DNA from: DATCLS01 sp036563805
GTDB lineage: Bacteria; Actinomycetota; Acidimicrobiia; Acidimicrobiales; VFJN01
NCBI GenBank assembly: GCA_036563805.1
Contig: DATCLS010000068.1
Span: forward strand, 1-64,000
Length of the DNA: 64,000 nucleotides
Direction: 5' to 3'
The first letter of the stretch is position 1, and the number at the start of each line of letters is the position of its first letter. Below the pieces are notes generated by a model. That model was not told the DNA's origin. It did not search any database and saw nothing but the letters and a program-made list of their open reading frames with translations. Positions 1-8,503 of the stretch are shown piece after piece. The translations under genes were made by a program, and so were the position numbers.

Positions 1-363
1 GCGTACGGGCGGGCGGGCCGGGGCCGGCCGCTCGTCGTGTTCGAGGCGGTCGGCGTGCCGGGCGTGCTCGACGACATCCTGCGCCGGGCGCCGGCCCAGA
101 GCCGGGTGGTCGTCGTCGGCGTGTGCATGGAGGACGACGCCGTGACCCCGTTCTTCGGCATCGCCAAGGAGCTGAGCATCCAGTTCGCGCTCGCCTACGA
201 CGTTCAGGAGTTCGCGTCCAGCCTCCGCTCGATCGCCGAGGGCGAGATCGACGTCGCCCCCATGGTCACGGCCGAGGTCGGCCTCGAGCGGGTCGGGTGG
301 GCGTTCGAAGCGCTGGGCAACCCCGATGAGCACTGCAAGATCGTCGTGACGCCGTCGACCTAG
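1..363 (+). CDS. Zinc-type alcohol dehydrogenase, C-terminal part (5' end outside window)
   Basis: The reading frame is open from the first base, so this is the last 120 residues of a longer protein. The visible part starts inside the nucleotide-binding domain (VFEAVGVPGVLDDIL, then the strand VVVVGVCMEDD) and ends with the C-terminal catalytic-domain segment that returns in medium-chain dehydrogenases. The zinc-binding half lies upstream and cannot be checked. A GTG at 37 could be mistaken for the start but lies mid-domain. The TetR gene follows after 16 bases in the same direction, so they probably share a transcript. Substrate unknown; quinone reductase-like members of the same superfamily are an alternative. 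Confidence 0.75.
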   Translation, partial: AYGRAGRGRPLVVFEAVGVPGVLDDILRRAPAQSRVVVVGVCMEDDAVTPFFGIAKELSIQFALAYDVQEFASSLRSIAEGEIDVAPMVTAEVGLERVGWAFEALGNPDEHCKIVVTPST

Positions 364-379
364 GGTCGGACGCGGTCCG

Positions 380-1174
380 ATGCCCCACGTCCCCGCCGAG
401 CCGAACGTGTCCGCCTCGAACGCCTCGAAGACCGACGCCGACGAGGCCCCCGGCCGCAACCGGTGGGCCGGCGTGCCGCCGGACGACCGCAAGGCCGCCA
501 GGCGCGACCTGCTGCTCGACGCCGCCCTCGAGCTGCTCGGGACCGAGGGGTGGAAGGCCACGACCGTGCGGGGCGTCTGCCAGGCGGCCCGGCTCAACCC
601 GCGCTACTTCTACGAGAGCTTCGAGGACCTCGACGCTCTGATCGTCGCCCTCTACGACCGCTTGGTGCGCGAGCTGGCCGAGCAGCTGCGGACGGCGCTC
701 GCCGCGGCCGGCGACGACCGGCGGGCGCAGGTGCGGGCCGTGGTCGAGTCCACGGTCCGCTTCGTCGACGACGACCGCCGTCGGGGGCGCGTGCTCTACG
801 TCGAGGCGCTCGGCAACGAGGCCCTCAACCGCCGCCGGATCGAGACCAGCCTGGCCGTCGTCGAGGCGGTGGAGCGGGACGCGGCCGAGCGCCACGGCCC
901 GGTCCCCCACGGCGGGCCCACCGGCCGCCTCGGCGCCGCCGTGCTCGTGGGCGGGTTCAGCGAGGCGCTCGTCGCCTGGCTCGACGGTCGCCTGAAGATG
1001 CCGCGCCGCCGGCTCATCGAGGAGGCCACCGAGCTGTTCCTGGCCGTCGGCGAGGCCACGGCCGCGCTCGCCCGCCGGGCAGGGGCAGGGGGTGGGGCGG
1101 ACCGTGACGCCGGTCGCGGGTCCGCCCGCCAACGGGATCGCAACGAGGAGGGACCGACAGATGCCGACCGATGA
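380..1174 (+). CDS. TetR/AcrR-family transcriptional regulator
   Basis: This 264-residue protein has a 38-residue disordered leader, then a TetR DNA-binding domain at about residues 39-88 (RRDLLLDAALELLGTEGWKA and the recognition helix LNPRYFYESFEDLDALI). A helical ligand-binding domain follows. The C-terminal tail from about residue 235 is Gly/Arg/Asp-rich and probably disordered. It follows the alcohol dehydrogenase fragment by 16 bases and overlaps the next start by 14 bases, so all three genes look co-transcribed. A local regulator of these genes is the simplest reading, but no operator is visible between them. Confidence 0.9.
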   Translation: MPHVPAEPNVSASNASKTDADEAPGRNRWAGVPPDDRKAARRDLLLDAALELLGTEGWKATTVRGVCQAARLNPRYFYESFEDLDALIVALYDRLVRELAEQLRTALAAAGDDRRAQVRAVVESTVRFVDDDRRRGRVLYVEALGNEALNRRRIETSLAVVEAVERDAAERHGPVPHGGPTGRLGAAVLVGGFSEALVAWLDGRLKMPRRRLIEEATELFLAVGEATAALARRAGAGGGADRDAGRGSARQRDRNEEGPTDADR

Positions 1175-2060
1175 CGAGGTCTCGGAGAGGGCCCGCGCTT
1201 TGGCCGCCGCGCTGGAGCCGTTCGCCGGCCAGGTCTACTTCTCACCCGAGTGCCACGCCGCTTACGCCGAGCTGGGCTTCGGGCCCAGCCCGGGCACCTT
1301 CGACGGGGTGGCCGCCCCCGACGGCGCCGCCTACTTCTGCAGCCGGGGCTCGGTCATGGGCCAGGTCGCCGGCGAGACGGTGGCCGCCGCTTTCGCCGTG
1401 TTCAACCCGGCGGTCGTGGCCCCGCTCGTCGCCCAGGGCTGGACGCTGACCGACGCCGACACGATCTGCGAAGCCCGCACGGCCGGGGCCACCGCCCAGC
1501 TCCACCGCATCCTCGGCGACCGGCCCGCCGGCCTCGACCGGGCCAACGAGCTGCTGGCCCACGCCGTCGAGCCGCTCCGCCCCGAGGGCCGGCCGCTGTA
1601 CGCCGGCCTGCTGAACCGCGGGCTGCCCGGCGAGCCCCTGGCCGACGCCTGGCGCCGCGCCGACATGCTGCGCGAGTACCGCGGCGACTCCCACACCTCG
1701 GCGTGGACGGCGGCCGGGTTCGACGCCACCGAGATCGGCCTGCTCACCGAGCTGTACTGGGGCGTGCCGCCCCGCAGCTACATCCGCACCCGGGCGTGGT
1801 CGGACGCCGACCTCGACGCAGCCGAGGCCCGCCTGACCGACCGCGGCTACCTGGCCGACGGCGGGTTCACGCCGTCCGGCCGGGCCGCCCGCGAGGACGT
1901 CGAGCGGGCCACCGACCGCCAGTGCCGCCCCGTCGTCGAGGCGCTCGGCGACGAGCTCGACGAGCTGGTCGGCATCCTCCAGTCGTGGGGCGAGGCCATC
2001 CGGGCCGCCCGCGGCTACCCGGCCAGCGGCCCCCACGACCTGGCCCGCGCCGCCTCCTGA
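1161..2060 (+). CDS. SCO6745-family protein (SalK-like), function unknown
   Basis: The 299-residue product resembles actinobacterial proteins annotated as SCO6745 family, by overall pattern: an N-terminal helical part with FSPECHAAYAELGFGPSPG and the block FCSRGSVMGQVAGETVAAAF near residues 55-75, then a winged-helix-like half containing WRADMLREYRGDSHTSAW and a terminal HTH-like region (LTDRGYL, GFTPSGRAA). I chose ATG 1161 because AGGAGGGA lies 8 bases upstream; a longer frame opens at 1092 inside the TetR gene. It overlaps the TetR gene by 14 bases. The family has no firm biochemical role, though members occur in secondary-metabolite and catabolic clusters. Confidence 0.8.
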   Translation: MPTDDEVSERARALAAALEPFAGQVYFSPECHAAYAELGFGPSPGTFDGVAAPDGAAYFCSRGSVMGQVAGETVAAAFAVFNPAVVAPLVAQGWTLTDADTICEARTAGATAQLHRILGDRPAGLDRANELLAHAVEPLRPEGRPLYAGLLNRGLPGEPLADAWRRADMLREYRGDSHTSAWTAAGFDATEIGLLTELYWGVPPRSYIRTRAWSDADLDAAEARLTDRGYLADGGFTPSGRAAREDVERATDRQCRPVVEALGDELDELVGILQSWGEAIRAARGYPASGPHDLARAAS

Positions 2061-2199
2061 CGCCGGGCCGGCCCGCGCCCGAACGCCGCCCGGACTGGCG
2101 CGGCGCCCGGCCTGGGCGGCGCCCCGGGCGGGCCCTCGGGCCCGCGCCGTGGCGGCGCCGGCGTCGGGGCCGGAGCGCCGGTCCCCGGGCCAGCGTCCG

Positions 2200-3915
2200 T
2201 CAGAGGTCGGGCGGCGGATACTCGGGCGGCCGGTCCTCCTCGGGCAGCTCGTCGTACACGGTGACCGACGACTCCTCGTCGAACAGCCCGGCCTCCTCGA
2301 ACGACTCGGGCAGGTTGCCGAGCGTGTAGCGCTCCCCGCCGTTGGCGTAGCGGTACATGCCCCGGCCGGGGTTGCCGGTCTCGTCCTCGCCGGTCGCATC
2401 CGGATCCCACCACAGGAGCGCGATGTCGTCGGCGCCGCCCAGGTCGAGCTCGGGCCAGACGCCGTGGTCGCCCACCGACACCTGGGGCACCGTGGGCCCG
2501 CCGCCCCGCACGGGCAGCCGGAACAGGCCGTCGCGGAACGTCTCGGGCGTCAGCTCGGGCCCGGCCAGGTGGATGCCGTTGAACAGGCTGCGGACCTGGG
2601 CGTCGATGACGTCCACTCCATCGTTGGGCGCCGTGCCCCCGTAGGCCCACTCGTAGAGGTGGCGGCCGTCCTGGGTGGAGGTCTCGCCGCGGGTCCCGGT
2701 GAACGACAGCCCGAACCCGTGCCGCCACTGGTCGGCGTCCATCTGGCGGGCGAACACCGCGGTGTCGGCGAACAGGTTGGGCCCGAGCAGCCACTCGGGG
2801 GCGTAGTCCTGGGTCGTGGCCTCCCGGGTCAGCGCCGCCATGGTCAGCGGGTCGCCGTAGAGGACGACGGTGGTCACGCCCGCGTCCTGGAGGCGGGTGA
2901 TGATCGTCCGGGCGTTCTCCTGCATCTGGGCGAAGTCGAGCTCGTAGCGGACGTCGGTCTCGAGCTCGATGTCGTGCTCGGCCAGCTGGTCCCGTAGCGC
3001 CTGGTAGACGCCCTCGTGATCGCCGTCGGGTGTGTCGTAGTGGACGAGGGCGTAGACCCGGTCCCGCTCCCGCAGCTCGGGGTCGCCGGCCAGCTCGGCC
3101 GGCCCCGGCCCGGCCAGGTTCCCGAACGCCTCGGCGGCCAGGGCCGCGGCCTGGTCGGGCGTGGGCGCCGGCGGCCAGATGTAGGGGTAGCCGTCGCGGA
3201 CCACCTCCTCCGGGACGGCGGTGGCGCAGTTGCCGGCGCAGATCACGCCCCGCTCCGCCAGCTCGCCGGCGAAGACGGGCCCGGAGAGCAGCGGGCCGTT
3301 GAGCACCGCGAACGGCTCCCGCTCGGCGATGGCGATGGCGTCGGCCCGGGCGGCCTCGGGGTCGCCGCTGGCGCCCGTGCCCGTGTACACGTCGACGACG
3401 ACCCGCCGGCCGTAGGTCTCGAAGTAGGCGTTGAACAGGTCGACGAACTCCTCGACGACCTGCCGCTCGGTCTCGGGGTCGACCTCGGCGCCGGTGGCGG
3501 TGACCAGCGCCGTGCCGGTCGGATCGAGGGCCGGGTCCGACTGGTAGTAGACGACCCGGATCTCGTCCTCGGTCACCCCCGGGCTGGTGGCGCCCCCGTT
3601 GTCGCCGGTGAACGGCTCGACGCACGGCGGGGCGAGCACGGTGGGCAGGGCGATCGCGCCCCGCCCGGTGTCGCACCCGGGCCCCCAGTCGATGTCGTCG
3701 GTGCGACCCTCGGCCTCCGCCCGCTCCCAGGTCATCGGCCCGGAGGCGACCAGCGCCTCGGTGTCGACGGCGGCGTCGGCATCGGCGGCGGCGTCACCGT
3801 CGTCGTCGCCGTCACCCCCACCGCCGAAAGCGGCCACCGCGACGGCCACCACGACGACGACCGCGACGAACGGGCCGTAGCGCCGCGCGCTCCGACGCCA
3901 GGACGGAGATGCCAT
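2200..3915 (-). CDS. Branched-chain amino acid/amide-type ABC transporter substrate-binding protein
   Basis: The 571-residue product has a basic N-terminus and one hydrophobic segment (residues 14-30, FVAVVVVVAVAVAAF) without a lipobox Cys, so it is secreted or membrane-anchored. It then has an Asp/Ala-rich linker and a periplasmic-binding-protein type 1 fold (LivK-like): GVTEDEIRVVYYQSDPALD, a Cys pair in RGVICAGNCATAVPEE, and the lobe-2 strand VTTVVLYGDPLTMAALTREA. No permease or ATPase gene lies nearby, so it must serve a transporter encoded elsewhere or act as a sensor. It is divergent from a TetR gene with a palindrome between them, suggesting control by that regulator. Confidence 0.85.
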   Translation of the reverse strand: MASPSWRRSARRYGPFVAVVVVVAVAVAAFGGGGDGDDDGDAAADADAAVDTEALVASGPMTWERAEAEGRTDDIDWGPGCDTGRGAIALPTVLAPPCVEPFTGDNGGATSPGVTEDEIRVVYYQSDPALDPTGTALVTATGAEVDPETERQVVEEFVDLFNAYFETYGRRVVVDVYTGTGASGDPEAARADAIAIAEREPFAVLNGPLLSGPVFAGELAERGVICAGNCATAVPEEVVRDGYPYIWPPAPTPDQAAALAAEAFGNLAGPGPAELAGDPELRERDRVYALVHYDTPDGDHEGVYQALRDQLAEHDIELETDVRYELDFAQMQENARTIITRLQDAGVTTVVLYGDPLTMAALTREATTQDYAPEWLLGPNLFADTAVFARQMDADQWRHGFGLSFTGTRGETSTQDGRHLYEWAYGGTAPNDGVDVIDAQVRSLFNGIHLAGPELTPETFRDGLFRLPVRGGGPTVPQVSVGDHGVWPELDLGGADDIALLWWDPDATGEDETGNPGRGMYRYANGGERYTLGNLPESFEEAGLFDEESSVTVYDELPEEDRPPEYPPPDL

Positions 3916-3962
3916 GGCTCCCCCCTCGGGCTTGGCGATCCCAGTGCAGATCGTACGACGAT

Positions 3963-3982
3963 ATGTTGACGGGTGTCAATAT
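3963..3982. promoter_or_regulatory. Palindromic operator between divergent binding-protein and TetR genes
   Basis: The arms ATGTTGAC and GTCAATAT surround the spacer GGGT, giving an inverted repeat with seven of eight positions paired. It is in the only AT-richer stretch of the 94-base gap between the divergent starts at 3915 and 4010, and its size fits a TetR-type operator. The right arm lies 28 bases before ATG 4010, so bound protein would block both promoters. Confidence 0.6.
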
Positions 3983-4009
3983 TCGGCCGGGTCAGTAGCG
4001 TTGAAGTCG

Positions 4010-4681
4010 ATGGCGGAACCCGCTGCGACCGCACCTCGTCGCCCCCGGGGCCGGCCGCCGGGTCAGGCGGGGCCGGTCGCCCCCAACGACGACCTGCTGC
4101 CGCTGGCGCTCGAGGCGTTCGCCGACCTCGGCTACGAGGGCGCCTCGATGCGCGCCCTGTGTCGCCGGCTGGGCGTCAGCCACAACCTGCTCCACCAGCG
4201 GTTCGGGTCGAAGGAGCGCCTCTGGTACGCGGCCGTCGACCATGGCTTCCGGTCGCTGGCCGCCGAGCTGGTCACCAACTCCGAGGACGACGACCTGGAG
4301 CGGCTCCGCTTCGTGATGGTCCGGTGGCTGGAGCTGACCGCGGCGTCGCCGGCCCTGACCAAGATCATCAACCAGGAGGCGGCCATCGGCGGGCCCCGCC
4401 TCGACTACATGTTCGACACCTACATCGCGCCGGTCACCAAGGCCATGGCCCGGTTCCTGCGCAAGCTGGCGCGCCAGGGGCGGGTGCGCGACGTCCACCC
4501 CAGCACCTGGTACTTCCTCGTCGTGCACGGCGCCGGTGGGCCGCTCCACCTGCGGGCCCTGGCCGAGCGGTTCGGCTACGAGCCCGGCGACGACGACGGC
4601 GTGCGCCGCTACGCCTGCGAGGTGGTCGACGCGCTGCTGTCCGGGCTCGTGACGGAGGAGTCGGTGGCGGGGGAGTCGTGA
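4010..4681 (+). CDS. TetR-family transcriptional regulator
   Basis: From ATG 4010 the protein is 223 residues. A basic Pro/Arg stretch (RRPRGRPPG, an AT-hook-like motif) precedes a TetR DNA-binding domain whose recognition helix reads CRRLGVSHNLLHQRFGSKER. The C-terminal domain is a helical ligand pocket. A longer frame opens at 3914, but that would place the palindrome at 3963 inside the coding sequence, so 4010 is preferred. It is divergent from the binding-protein gene and followed after 90 bases by a Baeyer-Villiger monooxygenase, so it may regulate both. Confidence 0.88.
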   Translation: MAEPAATAPRRPRGRPPGQAGPVAPNDDLLPLALEAFADLGYEGASMRALCRRLGVSHNLLHQRFGSKERLWYAAVDHGFRSLAAELVTNSEDDDLERLRFVMVRWLELTAASPALTKIINQEAAIGGPRLDYMFDTYIAPVTKAMARFLRKLARQGRVRDVHPSTWYFLVVHGAGGPLHLRALAERFGYEPGDDDGVRRYACEVVDALLSGLVTEESVAGES

Positions 4682-4747
4682 CGGCGGGGTAGCGGGCGTG
4701 GGCGGTGAACGGGGTGTCGGCCGTGGCGGGCGGCCGCTGAGTTGGCA

Positions 4748-4770
4748 ACTGTCCATTTTCGGTTGACAGT
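4748..4770. promoter_or_regulatory. Inverted repeat just upstream of the HAPMO-like monooxygenase
   Basis: ACTGTC (4748-4753) and GACAGT (4765-4770) form perfect 6-base arms around an 11-base spacer that is AT-rich for this genome. It ends one base before the start codon at 4772 and may be an operator, possibly for the upstream TetR protein. There is no recognisable Shine-Dalgarno before 4772, so the transcript may be leaderless. Confidence 0.4.
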
Positions 4771-4771
4771 G

Positions 4772-6718
4772 ATGTCGGTTACTGGCGATAGTCGGGCCAT
4801 CGAGCCGATCACCGAGTCCGACGACGAGATCCGGCGGATGCTGGTGGACGCGGAGGTGCCGCCGCTGCTGCCGGCGCTCGCCTACGCCACCGGTGACCTG
4901 TCGCTGCTGCGCGACGACCTCCGTCCCGACCCGCTGCTGTTCCTGACCATGCCCCAGGGCGGGCTGACCGAGGACCAGCAGGCCGAGGCCCGGGAGCTGG
5001 CGCTCCAAGCGCTGATCCGGTTCCGGGACGGCGGGTCCCGCCCCGCGCCCCCACCGCCGGACGAGGACGTGCTGCGGATCATGGAGTACGCGGTGGGCGG
5101 CGCCGACATGGCCCCCTACCTGCCGCTGCTCGAAGAGGAGCTGGCCCACAAGGGCGACGACCGGCGGGCGCCGAGCTGGCGCCTCGACGAGATCGCCCCC
5201 GGGACCCGGTTCCGGGTGGCGGTGATCGGCGCCGGGATGTCGGGCCTGCTGGCCGCCCACCGGCTCCGGCAGGCCGGGCTCGACGTCGTCGTGCTCGAGA
5301 AGAACGACGAGGTCGGGGGCACCTGGTACGAGAACACGTATCCGGGCTGCCGGGTCGACAACCCCAACCACAACTACAGCTACTCGTTCGCCCAGCGGCA
5401 CGACTGGCCGTTCCACTACTCGACCCACGACGTGCTGCTCGACTACTTCCGCGACTGCGCCGACGCCTTCGGGGTGCGCCCGCTGATCCGCTTCGGTCGC
5501 GAGGTCACCGCCGCCAGCTGGTCCGACACCGACCGGCGCTGGACGCTCACGGTGAAGACCCGGTCGGGCACCGAGACCGTCGAGGCCGACGCCGTCGTCA
5601 GCGCCGTGGGCCAGCTCAACCGGCCCTCCTACCCCGACATCCCGGGGCGCGACTCGTTCGCCGGGCCGGCGTTCCATTCGGCCCGCTGGCGCCACGACGT
5701 CGACCTGGCCGGCAAGCGGGTGGCGGTGATCGGCACGGGGGCCAGCGCCGCCCAGTTCATCCCCGAGATCGCCCCGGTCGTGGGGGAGCTGCTGGTGTTC
5801 CAGCGGACGCCCCCGTGGCTCATGCCGACCCCCGACTACCACGACCCGGTCGCCCCGGGCCTCCGGTGGCTGTACCGGCACCTGCCCTCGTACAGCGAGT
5901 GGAACCGGTTCTGCATCTTCTGGCGCATGGGCGACGGCGCCCTGGCCGGCGTGCGGGTCGAGGACGGCTGGGAGCCGCCGGAGCCGGGCCTGTCGGTCGG
6001 TGCCGTCAACGAGATGCTGCGGCTCAGCCTGACCCAGTACCTCGAGGAGCAGTTCGCCGACCGGCCCGACCTGCTCCCGCACGTCGTGCCCAGGTACCCG
6101 CCCGGCGCCAAGCGGATGCTGCGCGACAACGGCGTGTGGGCCGGGGCCCTGCGCCGCCCCAACGTGCGGCTCGTCACCACCCCGATCGAGCGCATCACGC
6201 CGTCCGGCATCGTCAGCGCCGACGGGGTCGAGCACGCCGTCGACGTGCTGATCTACGGCACCGGGTTCCAGGCGTCGAAGTTCCTGACCCCCATGACCGT
6301 GACCGGCCGGGGCGGCATCGATCTGCACGACCACTGGGCCGGCGAGCCCCGGGCCTACCTCGGTATCACCGTGCCCGGGTTCCCCAACCTGTTCTGCCTC
6401 TACGGGCCGAACACCAACATCGTCATCAACGGCAGCATCGTCTACTTCTCGGAGTGCGGCGTCCGGTACATCGTCGAGGCGCTCGGGCTGGTGCTGGAGA
6501 CCGGGCATCGGGCGCTCGAGGTCCGCAAGGACGTGCACGACGCCTACAACGAGGCCGTCGACGCCGAGAACCGGCGGATGGCCTGGGGGGCCTCCGGGGT
6601 CAACACCTGGTACAAGAACGCCAGCGGGCGCATCACCCAGAACTGGCCGTTCACGCTGCTCGAGTACTGGGAGCGGACGCGGGCGCCCGACCCCGAGGAG
6701 TACGAGCTGATCGGGTAG
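4772..6718 (+). CDS. Type I Baeyer-Villiger monooxygenase, 4-hydroxyacetophenone monooxygenase-like
   Basis: The 648-residue flavoenzyme should insert oxygen next to a ketone using FAD and NADPH. It has an N-terminal extension of about 145 residues, as in HAPMO-type enzymes, then the FAD Rossmann motif GAGMSG (about 153-158), the type I BVMO fingerprint FAGPAFHSARW (about 296-306, FxGxxxHxxxW), and the second dinucleotide motif GTGASA (about 321-326). The C-terminal GTGFQASKFLTPM segment also fits flavin monooxygenases. ATG 4772 was chosen over TTG 4742, which would place the inverted repeat within the gene. It follows a TetR gene. Substrate ketone unknown: aryl, cyclic or linear ketones are all possible. 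Confidence 0.88.
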   Translation: MSVTGDSRAIEPITESDDEIRRMLVDAEVPPLLPALAYATGDLSLLRDDLRPDPLLFLTMPQGGLTEDQQAEARELALQALIRFRDGGSRPAPPPPDEDVLRIMEYAVGGADMAPYLPLLEEELAHKGDDRRAPSWRLDEIAPGTRFRVAVIGAGMSGLLAAHRLRQAGLDVVVLEKNDEVGGTWYENTYPGCRVDNPNHNYSYSFAQRHDWPFHYSTHDVLLDYFRDCADAFGVRPLIRFGREVTAASWSDTDRRWTLTVKTRSGTETVEADAVVSAVGQLNRPSYPDIPGRDSFAGPAFHSARWRHDVDLAGKRVAVIGTGASAAQFIPEIAPVVGELLVFQRTPPWLMPTPDYHDPVAPGLRWLYRHLPSYSEWNRFCIFWRMGDGALAGVRVEDGWEPPEPGLSVGAVNEMLRLSLTQYLEEQFADRPDLLPHVVPRYPPGAKRMLRDNGVWAGALRRPNVRLVTTPIERITPSGIVSADGVEHAVDVLIYGTGFQASKFLTPMTVTGRGGIDLHDHWAGEPRAYLGITVPGFPNLFCLYGPNTNIVINGSIVYFSECGVRYIVEALGLVLETGHRALEVRKDVHDAYNEAVDAENRRMAWGASGVNTWYKNASGRITQNWPFTLLEYWERTRAPDPEEYELIG

Positions 6719-6725
6719 CCGGCGC

Positions 6726-7772
6726 TCAGCGGCTCGCGACGCCCCGAGGCAGCGGGAGCGGCAGGTCGTTGTACGTCACGATGCCCGGCTCGGCCGCCAC
6801 GACGTGGGGGACGGCGTGGACGGCGGGCATGGCCGTCATGATCATCCCGAGCACCATGAAGTCGGCGAACGTCGTGGCCTCGAAGTCGGGCGGCGGCAGG
6901 TAGCCGAGCGTGGCGGTCACCGTCGGGCGGCCGTCCACGCGGATCACGTGGCCCTCGGTGATCGGCCAGTCGGGCTCGAGGCGCTGGCCCTTCCGCCACC
7001 GGACGTTGAGCTCGACCACCGTGCGGTCGCCCACCCGGCCCTGCCAGCTGGCGAAGACGCCGGCGACGTGGCCGGCCGGGATGGTCCACGACTCCATGAC
7101 GACGTCCTCGGTCGCCTGGGCGTACTCGGCCTCGCACACGATGTCGTCGAGCTCGACGCCGAGGGCGTCGGCCACCAGCGCGACGGCCTCGCCGAACACG
7201 GCCGTGCCCTCGGCGGCCATGCCCGGCAGCTCGGGGTCGTCGATGGGCCGGCCGAACCCGCACGGCCGTTCGGTGGCCGGGGAGTCGTAGAGGGTGGTGT
7301 CCGAGCTCTCGTCGATCGTGATCTTGTCGATGCGGTCGCACATGGTGGCGACCGTGATGCCCACGAGCTCGACCAGGCCCGGGCTGATGCCGGTGCCGAA
7401 CATCGAGGCCCCGCCCCGCCGGCAGGCCGCCTCGATGCGGTCGCGGGCCGCCGGGTCGCGGCGGCCGTTGATGAAGGCGGCGGTGCTGACGACGTTGACG
7501 CCGGCCTCGAGCAGGCGCACGACCTCGTCGGTGCTCGGCCACATCGGGTTGTAGACGGCGCAGTCGGGCTTCAGCGCCAGCAGGGCGTCGACGTCGTCGG
7601 TGGCCGCCACGCCCAGCGGCGGGATGCCGCACAGCTCGCCGACGTCCTTGCCGACCTTGTCGGCCGACCAGGCGTAGCAGCCGACCAGTTCGAGGTCCGG
7701 ATGGGCGGCGACGGCCCGCACCGACCGCTTGCCGACGTTGCCCGTGGTCCACTGCACCACCCGGATCGTCAT
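6726..7772 (-). CDS. Dihydrodipicolinate reductase-like / NAD(P)H-dependent amine dehydrogenase family protein
   Basis: The 348-residue protein begins with a Rossmann strand and glycine turn (VVQWTTGNVGKRSVRAV) followed by the acidic strand ending LELVGCYAW, matching the dihydrodipicolinate reductase N-domain. The C-domain resembles 2,4-diaminopentanoate dehydrogenase-type enzymes (FGTGISPGLVELVG, then VMESWTIPAGHVAGVF). It lies far from any lysine genes and beside a monooxygenase, so a catabolic oxidoreductase is more likely than DapB. A GAGGGGG Shine-Dalgarno sits 6 bases before ATG 7772. It converges on the monooxygenase with a 7-base gap. Confidence 0.8.
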   Translation of the reverse strand: MTIRVVQWTTGNVGKRSVRAVAAHPDLELVGCYAWSADKVGKDVGELCGIPPLGVAATDDVDALLALKPDCAVYNPMWPSTDEVVRLLEAGVNVVSTAAFINGRRDPAARDRIEAACRRGGASMFGTGISPGLVELVGITVATMCDRIDKITIDESSDTTLYDSPATERPCGFGRPIDDPELPGMAAEGTAVFGEAVALVADALGVELDDIVCEAEYAQATEDVVMESWTIPAGHVAGVFASWQGRVGDRTVVELNVRWRKGQRLEPDWPITEGHVIRVDGRPTVTATLGYLPPPDFEATTFADFMVLGMIMTAMPAVHAVPHVVAAEPGIVTYNDLPLPLPRGVASR

Positions 7773-7801
7773 GACCGTCCCCCTCGTGGTCCCCTGCCGT
7801 G

Positions 7802-7823
7802 CGTGTTGAGCACGTGTTTAGCA
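7802..7823. repeat. Tandem 11-base direct repeat upstream of the reductase gene
   Basis: CGTGTTGAGCA (7802-7812) is followed directly by CGTGTTTAGCA (7813-7823), one mismatch apart, with a CACGTG palindrome across the junction. It lies 30-51 bases upstream of the start at 7772, between that gene and the end of the hypothetical gene at 7818, and probably forms part of the promoter or operator. Confidence 0.4.
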
Positions 7824-8411
7824 CGGGGGCGGCGGTGTGGGCCGGGGGTGCGGGTAGGGGTGCGGGTGGCGGGTCGGCCGACGGGCTCGCCCGTTGCGGG
7901 CTGGGCGGCGGGCCCGCCGGTGGTCGTCGAGCGCGGCGATGACGGCCCGGACCCAGGGGCGCGGCAGCCAGGGGTCGGCCGGCCCGTGCGGGTCGAGCTC
8001 CAGCGGGACCAGGACGGCCGCCTGGACCTCGGCCAGCGGGCCGTACCGCTCGGCGCAGTCGAGCACCTCACCGGCCACGTAGGCGCAGGCGTCGGCCCAC
8101 CGCCCGGGCGCCCGGGCGATCGGGTCGCGGTCCCGGTGGTCCCGGTGGTCCCGGACGAGCCGCCGGAGGTCAGCCTCGTCGCCGTGGGCGAGGGCGTTGG
8201 TCCAGGCCCACACCGGCACCAGCCGGCCGCGCTCGCCGAGGTGGGCGGCATACCGGCCGCCCAGGACGGCCTCGCACTCGGCGACCAGCTCCCTCGCCCG
8301 CGACCTCCGACGCCACACGATGCCCCGACCGTCGCCGCCCGTCGCCCCCGGGTCGTCACCCCGCCCGGGTGAACGCCCCCGCCCCGCCCCTGCCCGGCCG
8401 GGCGCGGGCAT
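7818..8411 (-). CDS. Hypothetical protein
   Basis: I do not recognise a family. The core (about residues 30-165) looks like a folded helical protein (RARELVAECEAVLGGRYAAH, LVPVWAWTNALAHGDEADL, WADACAYVAGEVLDCAERYG). Both ends are low-complexity: Gly/Arg/Pro at the N-terminus and a His-Pro repeat tail at the C-terminus that covers the tandem repeat upstream of the next gene. ATG 8411 has no clear ribosome site, and translation could begin at the GTG of IVWRRRS about 31 codons inside. The gene lies in a run of minus-strand accessory genes. Confidence 0.45.
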   Translation of the reverse strand: MPAPGRAGAGRGRSPGRGDDPGATGGDGRGIVWRRRSRARELVAECEAVLGGRYAAHLGERGRLVPVWAWTNALAHGDEADLRRLVRDHRDHRDRDPIARAPGRWADACAYVAGEVLDCAERYGPLAEVQAAVLVPLELDPHGPADPWLPRPWVRAVIAALDDHRRARRPARNGRARRPTRHPHPYPHPRPTPPPPC

Positions 8412-8503
8412 GGGGCGTTGGGGGGCTACGGGTCGGCGCCGGCCGGTGGGGTTGGGGGTGGCGGGGCGGGTGTCAGGAGGCGGCGAGCGGCCGCCGGTGG
8501 CGG

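Noticed and set aside
3992..6538. Minus-strand ORF of 848 codons opposite the HAPMO-like gene
   Set aside because: Low-complexity composition, no motif, and the plus strand carries complete BVMO fingerprints.
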